DNA of 64,000 nt, from contig JAEUKE010000026.1 of NCBI GenBank assembly GCA_016794345.1, positions 1 through 64,000 on the forward strand, given 5' to 3'. Position 1 is the first letter of the stretch. Each line of letters opens with the position of its first letter. The translations under genes and the position numbers were made by a program. The DNA comes from Myxococcales bacterium (lineage in GTDB: Bacteria; Myxococcota_A; Polyangia; Polyangiales; Polyangiaceae). Below the pieces are notes generated by a model. That model was not told where the DNA came from. It saw only the letters and a list, made by a program, of their open reading frames with translations, and ran no database searches. This document shows, piece after piece, positions 15,967-23,895 of the stretch.

Positions 15967-16596
15967 TCAGAGCGGGCAGCCGACCTGCTCCCAGATCCAA
16001 GCGCCGCCTTCGCATTTCGTCGCCACGCCCGAGACACACGGATCGCCGTAGACACACTGGAGCCCGGGCGTGCTGCACGCCACGCCCGCGTTCGGCGCGG
16101 TCGTGGGGCACCCCGCCTCCGGTGTGCCGCAGACCCAAAAGGGCGGCGGCGGACCACACGGGCCGGGGCACGACGTGCAGCCGCACTGCGTCCCGTCGGG
16201 GTACGCGCAGCGCGCGCCCTCGACCTGGCAGACGGCTTGATGCATCGGCGTCTGCGGGCAGCTCGGATCGGGGAAGTCGCAGTCGGGCGGCGGTACGATC
16301 ACCGACCAACCGGCGCTCGTGCACTGCGCCTGGGACCTGCATTGAACGAACGGCGAATCGCCGTAGGTGCAGACCAGGTCGAGCTTCGGGCACGCGGCTC
16401 CCGCGTCCGGGACGGTGGGCGCGCACCCCACGGGCGAGCCGCCGGCTCCGGTAGAAGATGACGAACCTGTCGTGGTCGTCGAGGTGGAGGCCCCACCGCC
16501 GCCCGCGCCGCCCGTCGGCTCCTCCGTGACGGTCGATCCGCAAGCGAGGAGCAGGGCGCCGAGGCCGAAGGGGAGAAGCAAAGAAGCCGGCCGCAT
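15967..16596 (-). CDS. Cysteine-rich lipoprotein
   Basis: The ATG at 16596 gives a lipoprotein signal peptide ending LLLACGS. A Gly/Ser/Thr linker follows (ASTSTTTTGSSSSTGAGGSP), which is common in myxobacterial surface lipoproteins. The 150-residue C-terminal part holds about 20 cysteines in motifs such as CTYGDSPFVQCRSQAQC and CVYGDPCVSGVATKCEGG, an internal duplication, suggesting a disulfide-stabilised surface protein. No enzyme family is recognised. It converges with the propeller gene, with 7 bp between the stops, and follows the gene at 16671 on the same strand. Confidence 0.7.
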   Translation of the reverse strand: MRPASLLLPFGLGALLLACGSTVTEEPTGGAGGGGASTSTTTTGSSSSTGAGGSPVGCAPTVPDAGAACPKLDLVCTYGDSPFVQCRSQAQCTSAGWSVIVPPPDCDFPDPSCPQTPMHQAVCQVEGARCAYPDGTQCGCTSCPGPCGPPPPFWVCGTPEAGCPTTAPNAGVACSTPGLQCVYGDPCVSGVATKCEGGAWIWEQVGCPL

Positions 16597-16670
16597 GCGT
16601 GAGGAGTAGACCTCGCACGGGTCTCTCGCAAGCTCACGAACCGGCAGGGCGCGGCCTTGTCGCCCCTGGC

Positions 16671-17261
16671 TCAGAAGGCGAGACGCAGCCCGCCTGGCCC
16701 GGCGCTCCACGAGGGACCTGCGGGCGGAACGTCGGTCTGCCCGTTGTAGTACCCGCGGTCGTCGCCGTTCGCGACGTTGACGATCCCCACGATGCTCAGG
16801 GGGAGGCCGACGAGCATCGCCGTCCCGCCGGTCGCGGTGAGGACGACGCCGAGCGGCACGACCGTGTCCTCACGGATGAGGGTGATCCCGATGGCCAGGC
16901 TCGTGGTCCCCAGCCCGAGCGTGACGAGGCCCCCGATGAGCATGCCGAGACCGCCCGACTTCTTCCGGCGCGCGGGGCGCTTCGGGCGGCTGAAATCCAC
17001 GTTCGGGACGCCGAAACCCGACACGTCGACGCCGCCCACGCCGCAGGCGCAGAAGGTGAAGAACCCGGACGGGTCGCAGGACTGCGTGCTCCACGAGCCG
17101 TTGGGACACTGACAGCTCTGTCGGCTTCCCGGTGCGCAGCCCGCAGCGATCTCCACCGAGGCGGAGGCTGGCCCGGCATCCTCGGTCGGGCGGTCCTCGG
17201 CGAGCGCGGTCGAGCCGTACAAGGAGAGCGCGAGCGTGGGGACGAGCACGGACCGGGCCAT
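16671..17261 (-). CDS. Signal-peptide protein with cysteine-rich segment and two membrane helices
   Basis: The start at 17261 gives MARSVLVPTLALSLYGSTA, a good signal peptide; the frame is open to 17288. The mature protein has an eight-cysteine segment (CAPGSRQSCQCPNGSWSTQ, then CDPSGFFTFCACG), a basic hinge (RPKRPARRKK) and two adjacent hydrophobic helices (LGMLIGGLVTLGLGTTSLAI and VVLTATGGTAMLVGLPLSIV). The C-terminal region ends GPGGLRLAF. The family is not recognised, but this layout of cysteine head, basic hinge and helix pair recurs in myxobacterial envelope proteins. It lies between two other exported proteins on the same strand. Confidence 0.65.
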   Translation of the reverse strand: MARSVLVPTLALSLYGSTALAEDRPTEDAGPASASVEIAAGCAPGSRQSCQCPNGSWSTQSCDPSGFFTFCACGVGGVDVSGFGVPNVDFSRPKRPARRKKSGGLGMLIGGLVTLGLGTTSLAIGITLIREDTVVPLGVVLTATGGTAMLVGLPLSIVGIVNVANGDDRGYYNGQTDVPPAGPSWSAGPGGLRLAF

Positions 17262-17294
17262 GATCGACGGAGAAGAATACGCGAACACGGCCCC

Positions 17295-18509
17295 TCAGCG
17301 ATGCAGCGGCTCGACCCGCGTCACCTCGTGCTCGCCGGTGACCGACACGTCCCGTCCCTCGACCTCGAGGTGCACGCGGGATGCAAAGACGTCGCAGTGG
17401 GCCTGGTAGGCGGGCCGCGGCGAGAACTGAACCGTGAGCTCGGTGGTCCCCGGGGGGAGCGCCTTCGGCTGATAGCCCGTGATCGCCGGCTTGGGGCTCG
17501 ACTCCTGCGGGGTACCGCAGCCGTGGTCCGTCAGCCAATCCACCGCGGTAGGTCGGACGAGCAGCGATCGCTTCGACGGGTTGAAGACGCGCACCCGCAT
17601 CGAGCCGATCTGCGCGGCGTCTCCGCCGTGCTCGTGCATGTGGTGCTGCGTCAGCCCTTCGAAGACCACGCGGTCGGGGCCGAGGAAGAGCTCGGCGCTG
17701 CTCGAGCGGCTCACGTCGGCTCGCTGGGCGAAGACGAGGTCGCGGTCCAGCCAGGCCGTGATCTCCTTCGGCGCGTCGCCGCGTGGAGGACGGCGCACGC
17801 GCACGAGGCTCTCGTGGAGGGTCATCGCGCACGTCCGCGGCGGGGCGTCGTCGTCGGGCAAGGGCAGCGTGCCGCAGCCCGCTCGTGTCGGGTCGCAGCC
17901 GGCGAGCGCCGAGTCCGCCACCCCGGCCTCCTTGGCCGCCGCGAGGACCAGGCGCGCGGCGCGCTGGGCGCGCGCGGGGGTACAGCCCGGCGTCGCGTCG
18001 TGCGCCTCCATCTTCAGCCGCACCGGCTCGGTGAGCGGCAAGGTGATCTCACCGCCAGCGTAGAGGTCGGCGCCATACCCGCTGTCGATGTGGACGAGGT
18101 AGCGGCCGGGCGGCAGGGCGCGCCCCGGCGCGCACCGTGCCTCGTCGAAGGCGTGTGTGGGCGGCGCCAGATCGTACGTCCCGCTATTGGGCAAGAGCCG
18201 CTCCTTTGGCTCGTGAGCGGGACAATCGCTCGGGTGAGGCCAGAGCGCCATCGTGCCGAGCTTTCCTTCCTCGTCGACGAGGTATCCCGCATAGAGGCTG
18301 ATGTCCGCCTTGCTGTGGTTCTCGATCACGATCCGCGGCGGGCCGGGAAGGGGATCGCCGTCCACGCCCCCGGATTTCGACGCGGGCATCGTGGCGGTCG
18401 CGGCGGTGGTCGGCTGGGGCGGCGAGGTCGGCGCTGCGTCGCCGGGGTCCCGCGCCGCGGCACACCCGACCAGTGTCAGGATGACGAACATCGACTCGCG
18501 GACACCCAT
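17295..18509 (-). CDS. Lipoprotein of unknown function
   Basis: The start at 18509 (MGVRESMFVILTLVGCAAA) gives a lipobox LVGC; earlier starts in the frame would bury it. The mature protein of about 385 residues has mostly beta-like segments, with PRIVIENHSKADISLYAGYL near the front and repeated short phrases such as PPGRYLVHIDSGYGADLYAG. It contains scattered cysteine pairs. I recognise no family. The gene is divergent from the PhyH-type oxygenase, with 59 bp between starts, so the two promoters must share that interval. Confidence 0.65.
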   Translation of the reverse strand: MGVRESMFVILTLVGCAAARDPGDAAPTSPPQPTTAATATMPASKSGGVDGDPLPGPPRIVIENHSKADISLYAGYLVDEEGKLGTMALWPHPSDCPAHEPKERLLPNSGTYDLAPPTHAFDEARCAPGRALPPGRYLVHIDSGYGADLYAGGEITLPLTEPVRLKMEAHDATPGCTPARAQRAARLVLAAAKEAGVADSALAGCDPTRAGCGTLPLPDDDAPPRTCAMTLHESLVRVRRPPRGDAPKEITAWLDRDLVFAQRADVSRSSSAELFLGPDRVVFEGLTQHHMHEHGGDAAQIGSMRVRVFNPSKRSLLVRPTAVDWLTDHGCGTPQESSPKPAITGYQPKALPPGTTELTVQFSPRPAYQAHCDVFASRVHLEVEGRDVSVTGEHEVTRVEPLHR

Positions 18510-18568
18510 CGCTGCCAGAAGAGCGTAGCACCTCGACACGTACCCCATGCACGCCCGGAGAGACGGCA

Positions 18569-19387
18569 TTGCCTGCGGCGCAGGGCGGCCCCAAATTCGT
18601 CTCGCCTCCTCCCCGAGGCTACACTTCGAGCATCGTCCTCTCCGGAGCTCAGCGACGCGCGTTCGACGAAGGCGGCTTCTTCACGCTGCGGGGCCTCTTT
18701 CGCGCCGATGAGGTCGCCGCCGCGCGGGCTGCTTTCGACCGGCTGTACGAGACGGCCCAGGGCCTACGTGAGACGGGCGACCATGGCGGGGCGTTCTTCG
18801 TGCTCGACGCGAGCCAGCCGGGGCCTGTCATCGTCCAGCGTGTCGTCTGGGCGGGAGGAAAGGAGCCTGTGCTGTTGCGCATGAGCGAGGACGAGAGGCT
18901 CCTCGGTCCCGCGCTGCAGCTGCTCGGCACCGCCCGATGTGAGCAGCTCATCTGTCAGGCCCACTTCAAGATGCCGAACGACGGCGTGGCCTTCGACTGG
19001 CACCAGGACATCCAGCACCGCGACAAGGGGGGCGGGTCCTGGCGCGACACGAACGGGCGCGGCTCGTACGTGCAGACGATCCTGCTCGTGGACGACATGA
19101 CAGACGAGAACGGTCCGCTCGAGTTCGTCCCTCGAGACGCCGCGCGCTTCGACTCGACGGGCCGGTTGATTCCGGGCTCGGTCGATCAGGCTCGGACGAT
19201 TCCCGTCACCGGCTGCGCGGGAGACGTCCTCTTCTTCGGCCCCTGGGCCGTGCACGGCAGCCTGCCGAACGTCTCGAGCAAGCCCCGGCGGGTGCTGATC
19301 GACGGGTACGCGGCGCCAGGGGCCAACGGACGGTTCTATCCAGGGGTCGGGTCGTGCCGCGTTCTGCCACGTGCGGAGGCAGCCTGA
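18569..19387 (+). CDS. Phytanoyl-CoA dioxygenase (PhyH)-family oxygenase
   Basis: A 272-residue non-haem Fe(II)/2-oxoglutarate oxygenase. The iron triad is HQD (His145, Asp147) in FDWHQDIQHRD and distal His229 in WAVHGSLPN; Arg240/241 in KPRRVLIDGY fits the 2-oxoglutarate carboxylate anchor. The start is a TTG at 18569 with GGAG eight bases upstream; no ATG or GTG fits the expected N-terminus. PhyH-family members hydroxylate many small molecules, and the substrate here cannot be read from the neighbours, which are lipoproteins. No cofactor residue appears missing. Confidence 0.88.
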   Translation: MPAAQGGPKFVSPPPRGYTSSIVLSGAQRRAFDEGGFFTLRGLFRADEVAAARAAFDRLYETAQGLRETGDHGGAFFVLDASQPGPVIVQRVVWAGGKEPVLLRMSEDERLLGPALQLLGTARCEQLICQAHFKMPNDGVAFDWHQDIQHRDKGGGSWRDTNGRGSYVQTILLVDDMTDENGPLEFVPRDAARFDSTGRLIPGSVDQARTIPVTGCAGDVLFFGPWAVHGSLPNVSSKPRRVLIDGYAAPGANGRFYPGVGSCRVLPRAEAA

Positions 19388-19536
19388 TCCGGGTGCGATG
19401 ACCGCGCCCGCTCCAGCGACCCTCCTGGAGGAGATCGCCCTCCTCCAGGCTTCGGTGAACTTTCAGGGGGACTCCTCGAAGCGCACAGCGTAAGGGACGC
19501 CAGCGCTCGACATCGAGCGACAGTGAGGTTCCGACA

Positions 19537-20001
19537 ATGAAGATCTCGTCCACCTGCGCCCTCGTCGTCACCCTTTGTCTCGCCGCCTGCGGGGGAGACC
19601 CCGCGAGCTCCGCGAGCTCCGCCAGCGCCAAGCCCGCGGGCAGCGCCAAGCCCGCCGACACGGCCAAGCCCGCGGAGAGCGCCAAGCCCACGGAAAGCGC
19701 CAAGCCCGCCGACGCGCCCGCCGACGTCATCCCCGAGATGGCAGAGTTCATGAAGATGCTCGACGGCTCGGACGACGGTGCGTCGAAGGCGGTCAAGAAG
19801 TTCGGAAAGGCCGGAATCGACTCGAAGGAGCTGAGCGATTACACCCTCCGTGAGCCGAAGATCCTCAAGACCGAGAAGAAGTCGGACAAGGTCACCTGCT
19901 ACGATTTCGAAGCGAAGGCCGGCATGATGGTCGACACGTTCGAAGGCGTCTGCTGGGAGGGTGGGAAGATCGTCTCGGTGGCCAAGCACGATCGGAAGTG
20001 A
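19537..20001 (+). CDS. Small lipoprotein with Ser/Thr-Ala-Lys-Pro hexapeptide repeats
   Basis: A 154-residue protein with lipobox LAACGG. A spacer of five hexapeptides (SAKPAG, SAKPAD, TAKPAE, SAKPTE, SAKPAD) is encoded by 18-bp tandem repeats. It is followed by a globular C-terminal part of about 90 residues (VIPEMAEFMKMLDGSDDGAS, ending GGKIVSVAKHDRK) containing two cysteines. The spacer probably spans periplasm or peptidoglycan and lifts the C-terminal domain from the membrane. The domain is not recognised. No operon partner is close. Confidence 0.7.
   Translation: MKISSTCALVVTLCLAACGGDPASSASSASAKPAGSAKPADTAKPAESAKPTESAKPADAPADVIPEMAEFMKMLDGSDDGASKAVKKFGKAGIDSKELSDYTLREPKILKTEKKSDKVTCYDFEAKAGMMVDTFEGVCWEGGKIVSVAKHDRK
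19624..19713 (+). repeat. Five 18-bp tandem repeats inside the lipoprotein gene
   Basis: Five units of the form AGCGCCAAGCCCGCnGAn lie head to tail and encode SAKPA-type hexapeptides. Units two and five are identical. Copy number may vary between strains by slippage, which would alter spacer length without shifting the frame. Confidence 0.8.
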
Positions 20002-20133
20002 CGCGCGCTCCTCGCCGCCCGCTCCGATGGCCCTGCTCGGCTTGGCTCAAGTCCACCACCGCGAGCTTGTGGGCCGAGAGCCAGGAGCGGTGCGGCGATT
20101 GACCTGAGCCTTGCCGGAGCTGATGATTGGCCG

Positions 20134-20613
20134 ATGGTCAAGGGGATAGACGAGGCGGCGGTGCCGTCGGACGGTCAAAGCTCCGGGGTTGGCACACGTG
20201 TCATCCTCCAGAACGAGTTCGCGACGCTCGTCTACCACCCACGATTTCGCATCGTGCACCACACCTTCCACCGGCCCGTGCCGACCGAGATCTTCCGCGC
20301 GGTCCTTACGCGTGGAGTCGAGCTGCTGGAGCAGCGCGGGGCCACCAAGTGGCTCTCCGACGATCGGGGGAACACCGCGCTGCATCCCGATGACGCGAAA
20401 TGGTCGATGGGCGAGTGGACGGAGCGCGCGTCCGCCGCCGGCTGGCGGTTCTGGGCCGTCGTCCTCCCGGACATGGCGCTCGGTCGCGCGAGCATGCGCC
20501 GCTTCTTGAAGCACCACATCGAGCGGGGCCTCCGCGTCCGCGTGTTCGAGCAACCGGAGGACGCGCTTCGATGGCTCGAAGCGCCGGAGGCCACGTCTTC
20601 GGACGAGGACTGA
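20134..20613 (+). CDS. STAS/SpoIIAA-like domain protein
   Basis: A 159-residue protein resembling the STAS/SEC14-like single-domain proteins common in myxobacteria. Strand and helix order fits: LVYHPRFRIVHHTFHRPVPT, FRAVLTRGVELLEQRGATKW, LSDDRGNTALHPDDAKW, a long helix and RVRVFEQPEDALRWLEA at the end. It begins with a short variable N-terminus. The function is unknown; related proteins are usually encoded alone, as here. The assignment rests on pattern rather than a fixed motif. Confidence 0.6.
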   Translation: MVKGIDEAAVPSDGQSSGVGTRVILQNEFATLVYHPRFRIVHHTFHRPVPTEIFRAVLTRGVELLEQRGATKWLSDDRGNTALHPDDAKWSMGEWTERASAAGWRFWAVVLPDMALGRASMRRFLKHHIERGLRVRVFEQPEDALRWLEAPEATSSDED

Positions 20614-20706
20614 GAGCCGCGGCACGAGCGCCGCGTCTGTTCACCTCGTCACGGTTCCGTGACGCGATTCGCAAGGGCACCGCCGCGTGCGCCGGCGAGA
20701 TGCTGC

Positions 20707-20746
20707 GCGATGTTGTCGAGCGTGGTGGACGCGATGTTGTCGAGCG
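20707..20746. repeat. Two 16-bp direct repeats in a possible coding remnant
   Basis: GCGATGTTGTCGAGCG occurs at 20707-20722 and 20731-20746, a 24-bp period. On the minus strand, the frame ending at the stop codon 20649-20651 reads FLTKDALDNIASTTLDNIAQ, with GC-rich third positions, so this may be the 3' end of a decayed gene just downstream of cca. It has no start codon of its own. Confidence 0.4.
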
Positions 20747-20793
20747 CGTCTTTGGTGAGGAAGAGAGAGTAGCCCGGAGCGAGGAGAGCTGAC

Positions 20794-22161
20794 TCAGCCC
20801 GTTTCCGCGAGGATCTTCTTTGCCTCTTCCAGCAGCGCTTCGCGCTCGTTCCTGGTCGGATCCTCGGTCACGATCTCGAGCAGCCTGTCGAGCACCTTGC
20901 CGATGACCGGCCCCGGGGCGACCTTCAGCTCGCCCATCAGATCGCCGCCGCGGATGGCCAGGTCGCGGACGCTGAGCGCCGCGCCGTCCTCCAGGGCACG
21001 GCGCACGCGCTCCTCGAGCTCGTCGATCGAACGGAGATCGGTGTCGGCCGGCCGGCCCTTCCCGATCGCGTCCGCCCGGCCCAGGTCGTAGAGCATGGGG
21101 GCGATGGCCGTGCCCACGCGGCGGAGCCAGCGGCGCACCGCGGTGTCGCTCCATTCGGCCGAATAACAGAGCAAATGGTGACGGACGAGCGCGACGATCG
21201 TCTCGCGCTCCTCGTTCGAGAATCGGAGCCGCGTGAGGATGGGGGCGCTCATCTGCGCGCCGATGTGCTCGTGATCGTAGAAGGTGTAGTCGCTCGTCTT
21301 CTCCGAGAACGCGCGCGAGCGCGGCTTGCCCACGTCGTGCAGCAGCGCCGCGACGCGGAGCACCGTGTTCTTGGGGCAAGCGTCGAGCGTGCGCATCGTG
21401 TGGGTCCACACGTCGAACGCGTGGTGTTTGTTCTGCGCGCAGCCGACCGACTCGCAGAGCTCGGGGCAGGTGATGGCGAGCAGGCCCGTGCGCTGCATCG
21501 CCTCGAACGCCACGCTCGGCTCCGCCGCGGACATGCTCTTCACCCACTCGTCGCGGACGCGCTCTGCGCTCACCTTGCGGAACGTGTCGTGTGAGCGAGG
21601 ATCGCCCATCGCGCGCTCGGTGTCGTCGTCGATCGTGAAGGCGAGCGTGGCGGAGAACCGCGCGGCCCGCAGCACGCGCAGCCCGTCTTCGGCGAAGCGC
21701 TCGCGTGGATCGCCGACGGCGCGGATGACCTTCCTGCCGAGATCGCCGCGGCCCCCGAACGGATCGATGACGTGACCGTCGAGCGGATCGAGCGCGATTG
21801 CGTTGACGGTGAAATCGCGGCGCGCGAGGTCCGCCTGGATGTCGTCGACGAACTCGACGCTGTCCGGCCTGCGGCCGTCGCTGTAGGCGCCCTCGCCGCG
21901 CAGCGTCGTCACCTCGTAGGGCACCTTGCGCATGAGGACGGTGACCGTGCCGTGCGCGATGCCGGTGTCGATCACCTTGGGGAAAAATCGTTTGACCTCC
22001 TCCGGTCGGGCGTCCGTCGCGACGTCCCAGTCCTTGGGCGGCTCGCCGCGGAGGAGATCGCGCACGCAGCCGCCCACGATCCAGCCGCGTTTGCCGTTCT
22101 GGCGGAGGGTGCTGCAGATGGAGAGGACGTCCTTGGGGACGCGCTCGAGGAGCGACTGCAC
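20794..22161 (-). CDS. cca: CCA-adding tRNA nucleotidyltransferase with HD domain
   Basis: A 455-residue class II polymerase. The N-terminal domain has GGCVRDLLRGEPPKDWDVAT (the G-[GS] motif and the DxD metal site) and RRDFTVNAIALDP. The central region ERFAEDGLRVLRAARFSATL is the family's ATP/CTP recognition segment. An HD domain follows (AALLHDVGKPRSRAFSE), so this is the bacterial form with phosphohydrolase-type metal ligands. It repairs or adds the CCA end of tRNAs. It sits 9 bp downstream of a membrane kinase gene on the same strand and is likely cotranscribed with it. Confidence 0.92.
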   Translation of the reverse strand: MQSLLERVPKDVLSICSTLRQNGKRGWIVGGCVRDLLRGEPPKDWDVATDARPEEVKRFFPKVIDTGIAHGTVTVLMRKVPYEVTTLRGEGAYSDGRRPDSVEFVDDIQADLARRDFTVNAIALDPLDGHVIDPFGGRGDLGRKVIRAVGDPRERFAEDGLRVLRAARFSATLAFTIDDDTERAMGDPRSHDTFRKVSAERVRDEWVKSMSAAEPSVAFEAMQRTGLLAITCPELCESVGCAQNKHHAFDVWTHTMRTLDACPKNTVLRVAALLHDVGKPRSRAFSEKTSDYTFYDHEHIGAQMSAPILTRLRFSNEERETIVALVRHHLLCYSAEWSDTAVRRWLRRVGTAIAPMLYDLGRADAIGKGRPADTDLRSIDELEERVRRALEDGAALSVRDLAIRGGDLMGELKVAPGPVIGKVLDRLLEIVTEDPTRNEREALLEEAKKILAETG

Positions 22162-22170
22162 GGGAGTGCC

Positions 22171-23790
22171 CTACTTTTTCTTCTTGGAGGGGTCGGTGTC
22201 CCAGATGTCGAGCGGACCTTCCGGCTTGGCGGCCGAGTCCTTCGGCTTGGGGATGGCCGGAGCCTGCGTCGTGGGCCCAGGTGGGGTCGGCACCGCCGTC
22301 TTCTGGGAGGCAGCGCTCGAGCCGAACGTGACCTCGAGCTTCGTGGTCGAGCCGTCGACGTCCACCACCGACGGCTGCTGCCCTGCTGCCTTGACGACGA
22401 GCGAGCGCTTCTTTCCTTTTTGCACGCGCACGGTCGCGGGCAGCGCCTTCTCGTCGTCGCCGTCGACCACGACGGCGCCGGTCGTCTTGCTGGTGAGCAC
22501 GACCTCGACAGTCTCCTCTGCAGGCGCGGACGTGCTCACGCTCGGCGCGGGCTCGCCCGTCGGCGCGGCCGGCGGCGGCTCGTCTGCCGCGGCCGTCGTG
22601 GTGGGTGTCGGCGCGGGCGGGCCAAGCCGGCCCTTGTAGACGAAGAGGCCGAGCCCGGCCGCAGCAAGGACCAGCAGGCCGGTCCCGATCAAGAGCCCGG
22701 CGCTCCCTTTGCTCTTCGACGGGGTGGCCGGGACGATGGGGGCGGCGCCGGGCGTCCGGAAGTAGTCGTAGGGGACGTTGACCGCTTGCGCCGAGCCGCT
22801 CAACCGCTCGCGGACGGCGACGGGGACCTCGCCCGCGAGGAAGCGGTGGAGGTCGTCGGCGAGCTCGGCGCAGCTCTGGTAGCGCTGCGCGGGCGGCTTC
22901 TGCAGGCACTTCTGGATGATCGCCTCGAGGCCCGGCGGGCACTCGGCGTTGTTGACCAGCGCGCGGATGGGGATCGGCACCTGGTACATGTGCTTCGTCA
23001 AGATCCCCATGTAGTTGTCGCTGTCGAACGGCAGCTGCCCGGCCGCGAGCTCGTAGAGGATGACGCCGAGCGCGTAGATGTCCGCGCGGTGATCCAGCGC
23101 CGTGCCGGCGGCCTGCTCGGGGGACATGTAGTGGGGCGTCCCGAAGACCGCGCCGACCTTCGTGAGCTTCGGCCCGGTCGTCTGGCCGCCCACCTTCGCG
23201 ATACCGAAGTCGAGGATCTTCACGAAGTCGTCGCCGCCGCGCCGGATGAGGAAGATGTTGTCGGGCTTCAGGTCGCGGTGAATGATCCCCCGCTCGTGTG
23301 CGGCGCCGAGCCCGTCGCACACCTGCACGGCGATCTTCGCGATGCGGGTCGGGCTGGGCCGGGAGGCCACGAGCGACGTGAGGCTCGTGCCATCGAGGTA
23401 CTCCATCGCGAAGTACGTCGAGCCGTCGGGCAGCGTGCCGAAGTCGAGGATGTCGACGATGTGCGGGTTGCCGATCGAGGTCGCGGTCTTCGCCTCCTGG
23501 ACGAAGCGGCCCACGATCTCCTTGTCGGTCGCGAACTCCTTCTTGAGGACCTTGAGCGCGACCCGCCGCTCGATCATGCGGTGGCGGCCCGCGTAGACGA
23601 CACCCATGCCGCCTTCGCCGAGCGTGCCCTCGATGGCGTAGCGGCCATCGACCACGGTCCCGACGAGGGGGTCGTCCGCCGCGAGCGAGTTCGGCACGGG
23701 CGTCAGCGCCGGCGCGCTATGGCCGTTGGGCGGAGGGGTGACGAGGGTCCCGTTCGCGCCCGGGGCGGGGGTCCTGCCCGGCTCGCTCAT
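22171..23790 (-). CDS. Membrane serine/threonine kinase with PEGA-like C-terminus
   Basis: A 539-residue kinase from the ATG at 23790; the longer frame adds a poor N-terminus. Kinase motifs are complete: LGEGGMGVVY, ALKVLKKEF, HRDLKPDN, ILDFGIAK and GTPHYMSPEQ. After a juxtamembrane segment comes one membrane helix (GLLIGTGLLVLAAAGLGLFV, about residue 370) and an exterior part with a Pro/Thr-rich linker and a PEGA-like domain (VVLTSKTTGAVVVDGDDEKA, PATVRVQKGKKRSLVVKAAG). The C-terminus is lysine-rich. It precedes cca by 9 bp. Its target is unknown. Confidence 0.92.
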   Translation of the reverse strand: MSEPGRTPAPGANGTLVTPPPNGHSAPALTPVPNSLAADDPLVGTVVDGRYAIEGTLGEGGMGVVYAGRHRMIERRVALKVLKKEFATDKEIVGRFVQEAKTATSIGNPHIVDILDFGTLPDGSTYFAMEYLDGTSLTSLVASRPSPTRIAKIAVQVCDGLGAAHERGIIHRDLKPDNIFLIRRGGDDFVKILDFGIAKVGGQTTGPKLTKVGAVFGTPHYMSPEQAAGTALDHRADIYALGVILYELAAGQLPFDSDNYMGILTKHMYQVPIPIRALVNNAECPPGLEAIIQKCLQKPPAQRYQSCAELADDLHRFLAGEVPVAVRERLSGSAQAVNVPYDYFRTPGAAPIVPATPSKSKGSAGLLIGTGLLVLAAAGLGLFVYKGRLGPPAPTPTTTAAADEPPPAAPTGEPAPSVSTSAPAEETVEVVLTSKTTGAVVVDGDDEKALPATVRVQKGKKRSLVVKAAGQQPSVVDVDGSTTKLEVTFGSSAASQKTAVPTPPGPTTQAPAIPKPKDSAAKPEGPLDIWDTDPSKKKK

Positions 23791-23895
23791 CGAGACAAGA
23801 GGGTAGCGGAAACCGCCGGCCGGGGCGACTCCCGCGCCACGCCCCCAAAATCTCGCGAAGCGCAACGGCCTGGCGTGCTACGAGACCACCCGACA

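Noticed and set aside
19624-19713. CRISPR-like repeat array
   Set aside because: The 18-bp units are contiguous with no spacers and encode an in-frame hexapeptide repeat.
20306-23320. 1004-residue minus ORF
   Set aside because: Arg/Ala/Pro-rich shadow in another frame of cca and the membrane kinase; no domain can be recognised.
21772-23895. In-frame upstream extension of the LolC/E-type permease
   Set aside because: It is antisense to cca and a kinase; the LolC/E N-terminus is matched from ATG 23896.
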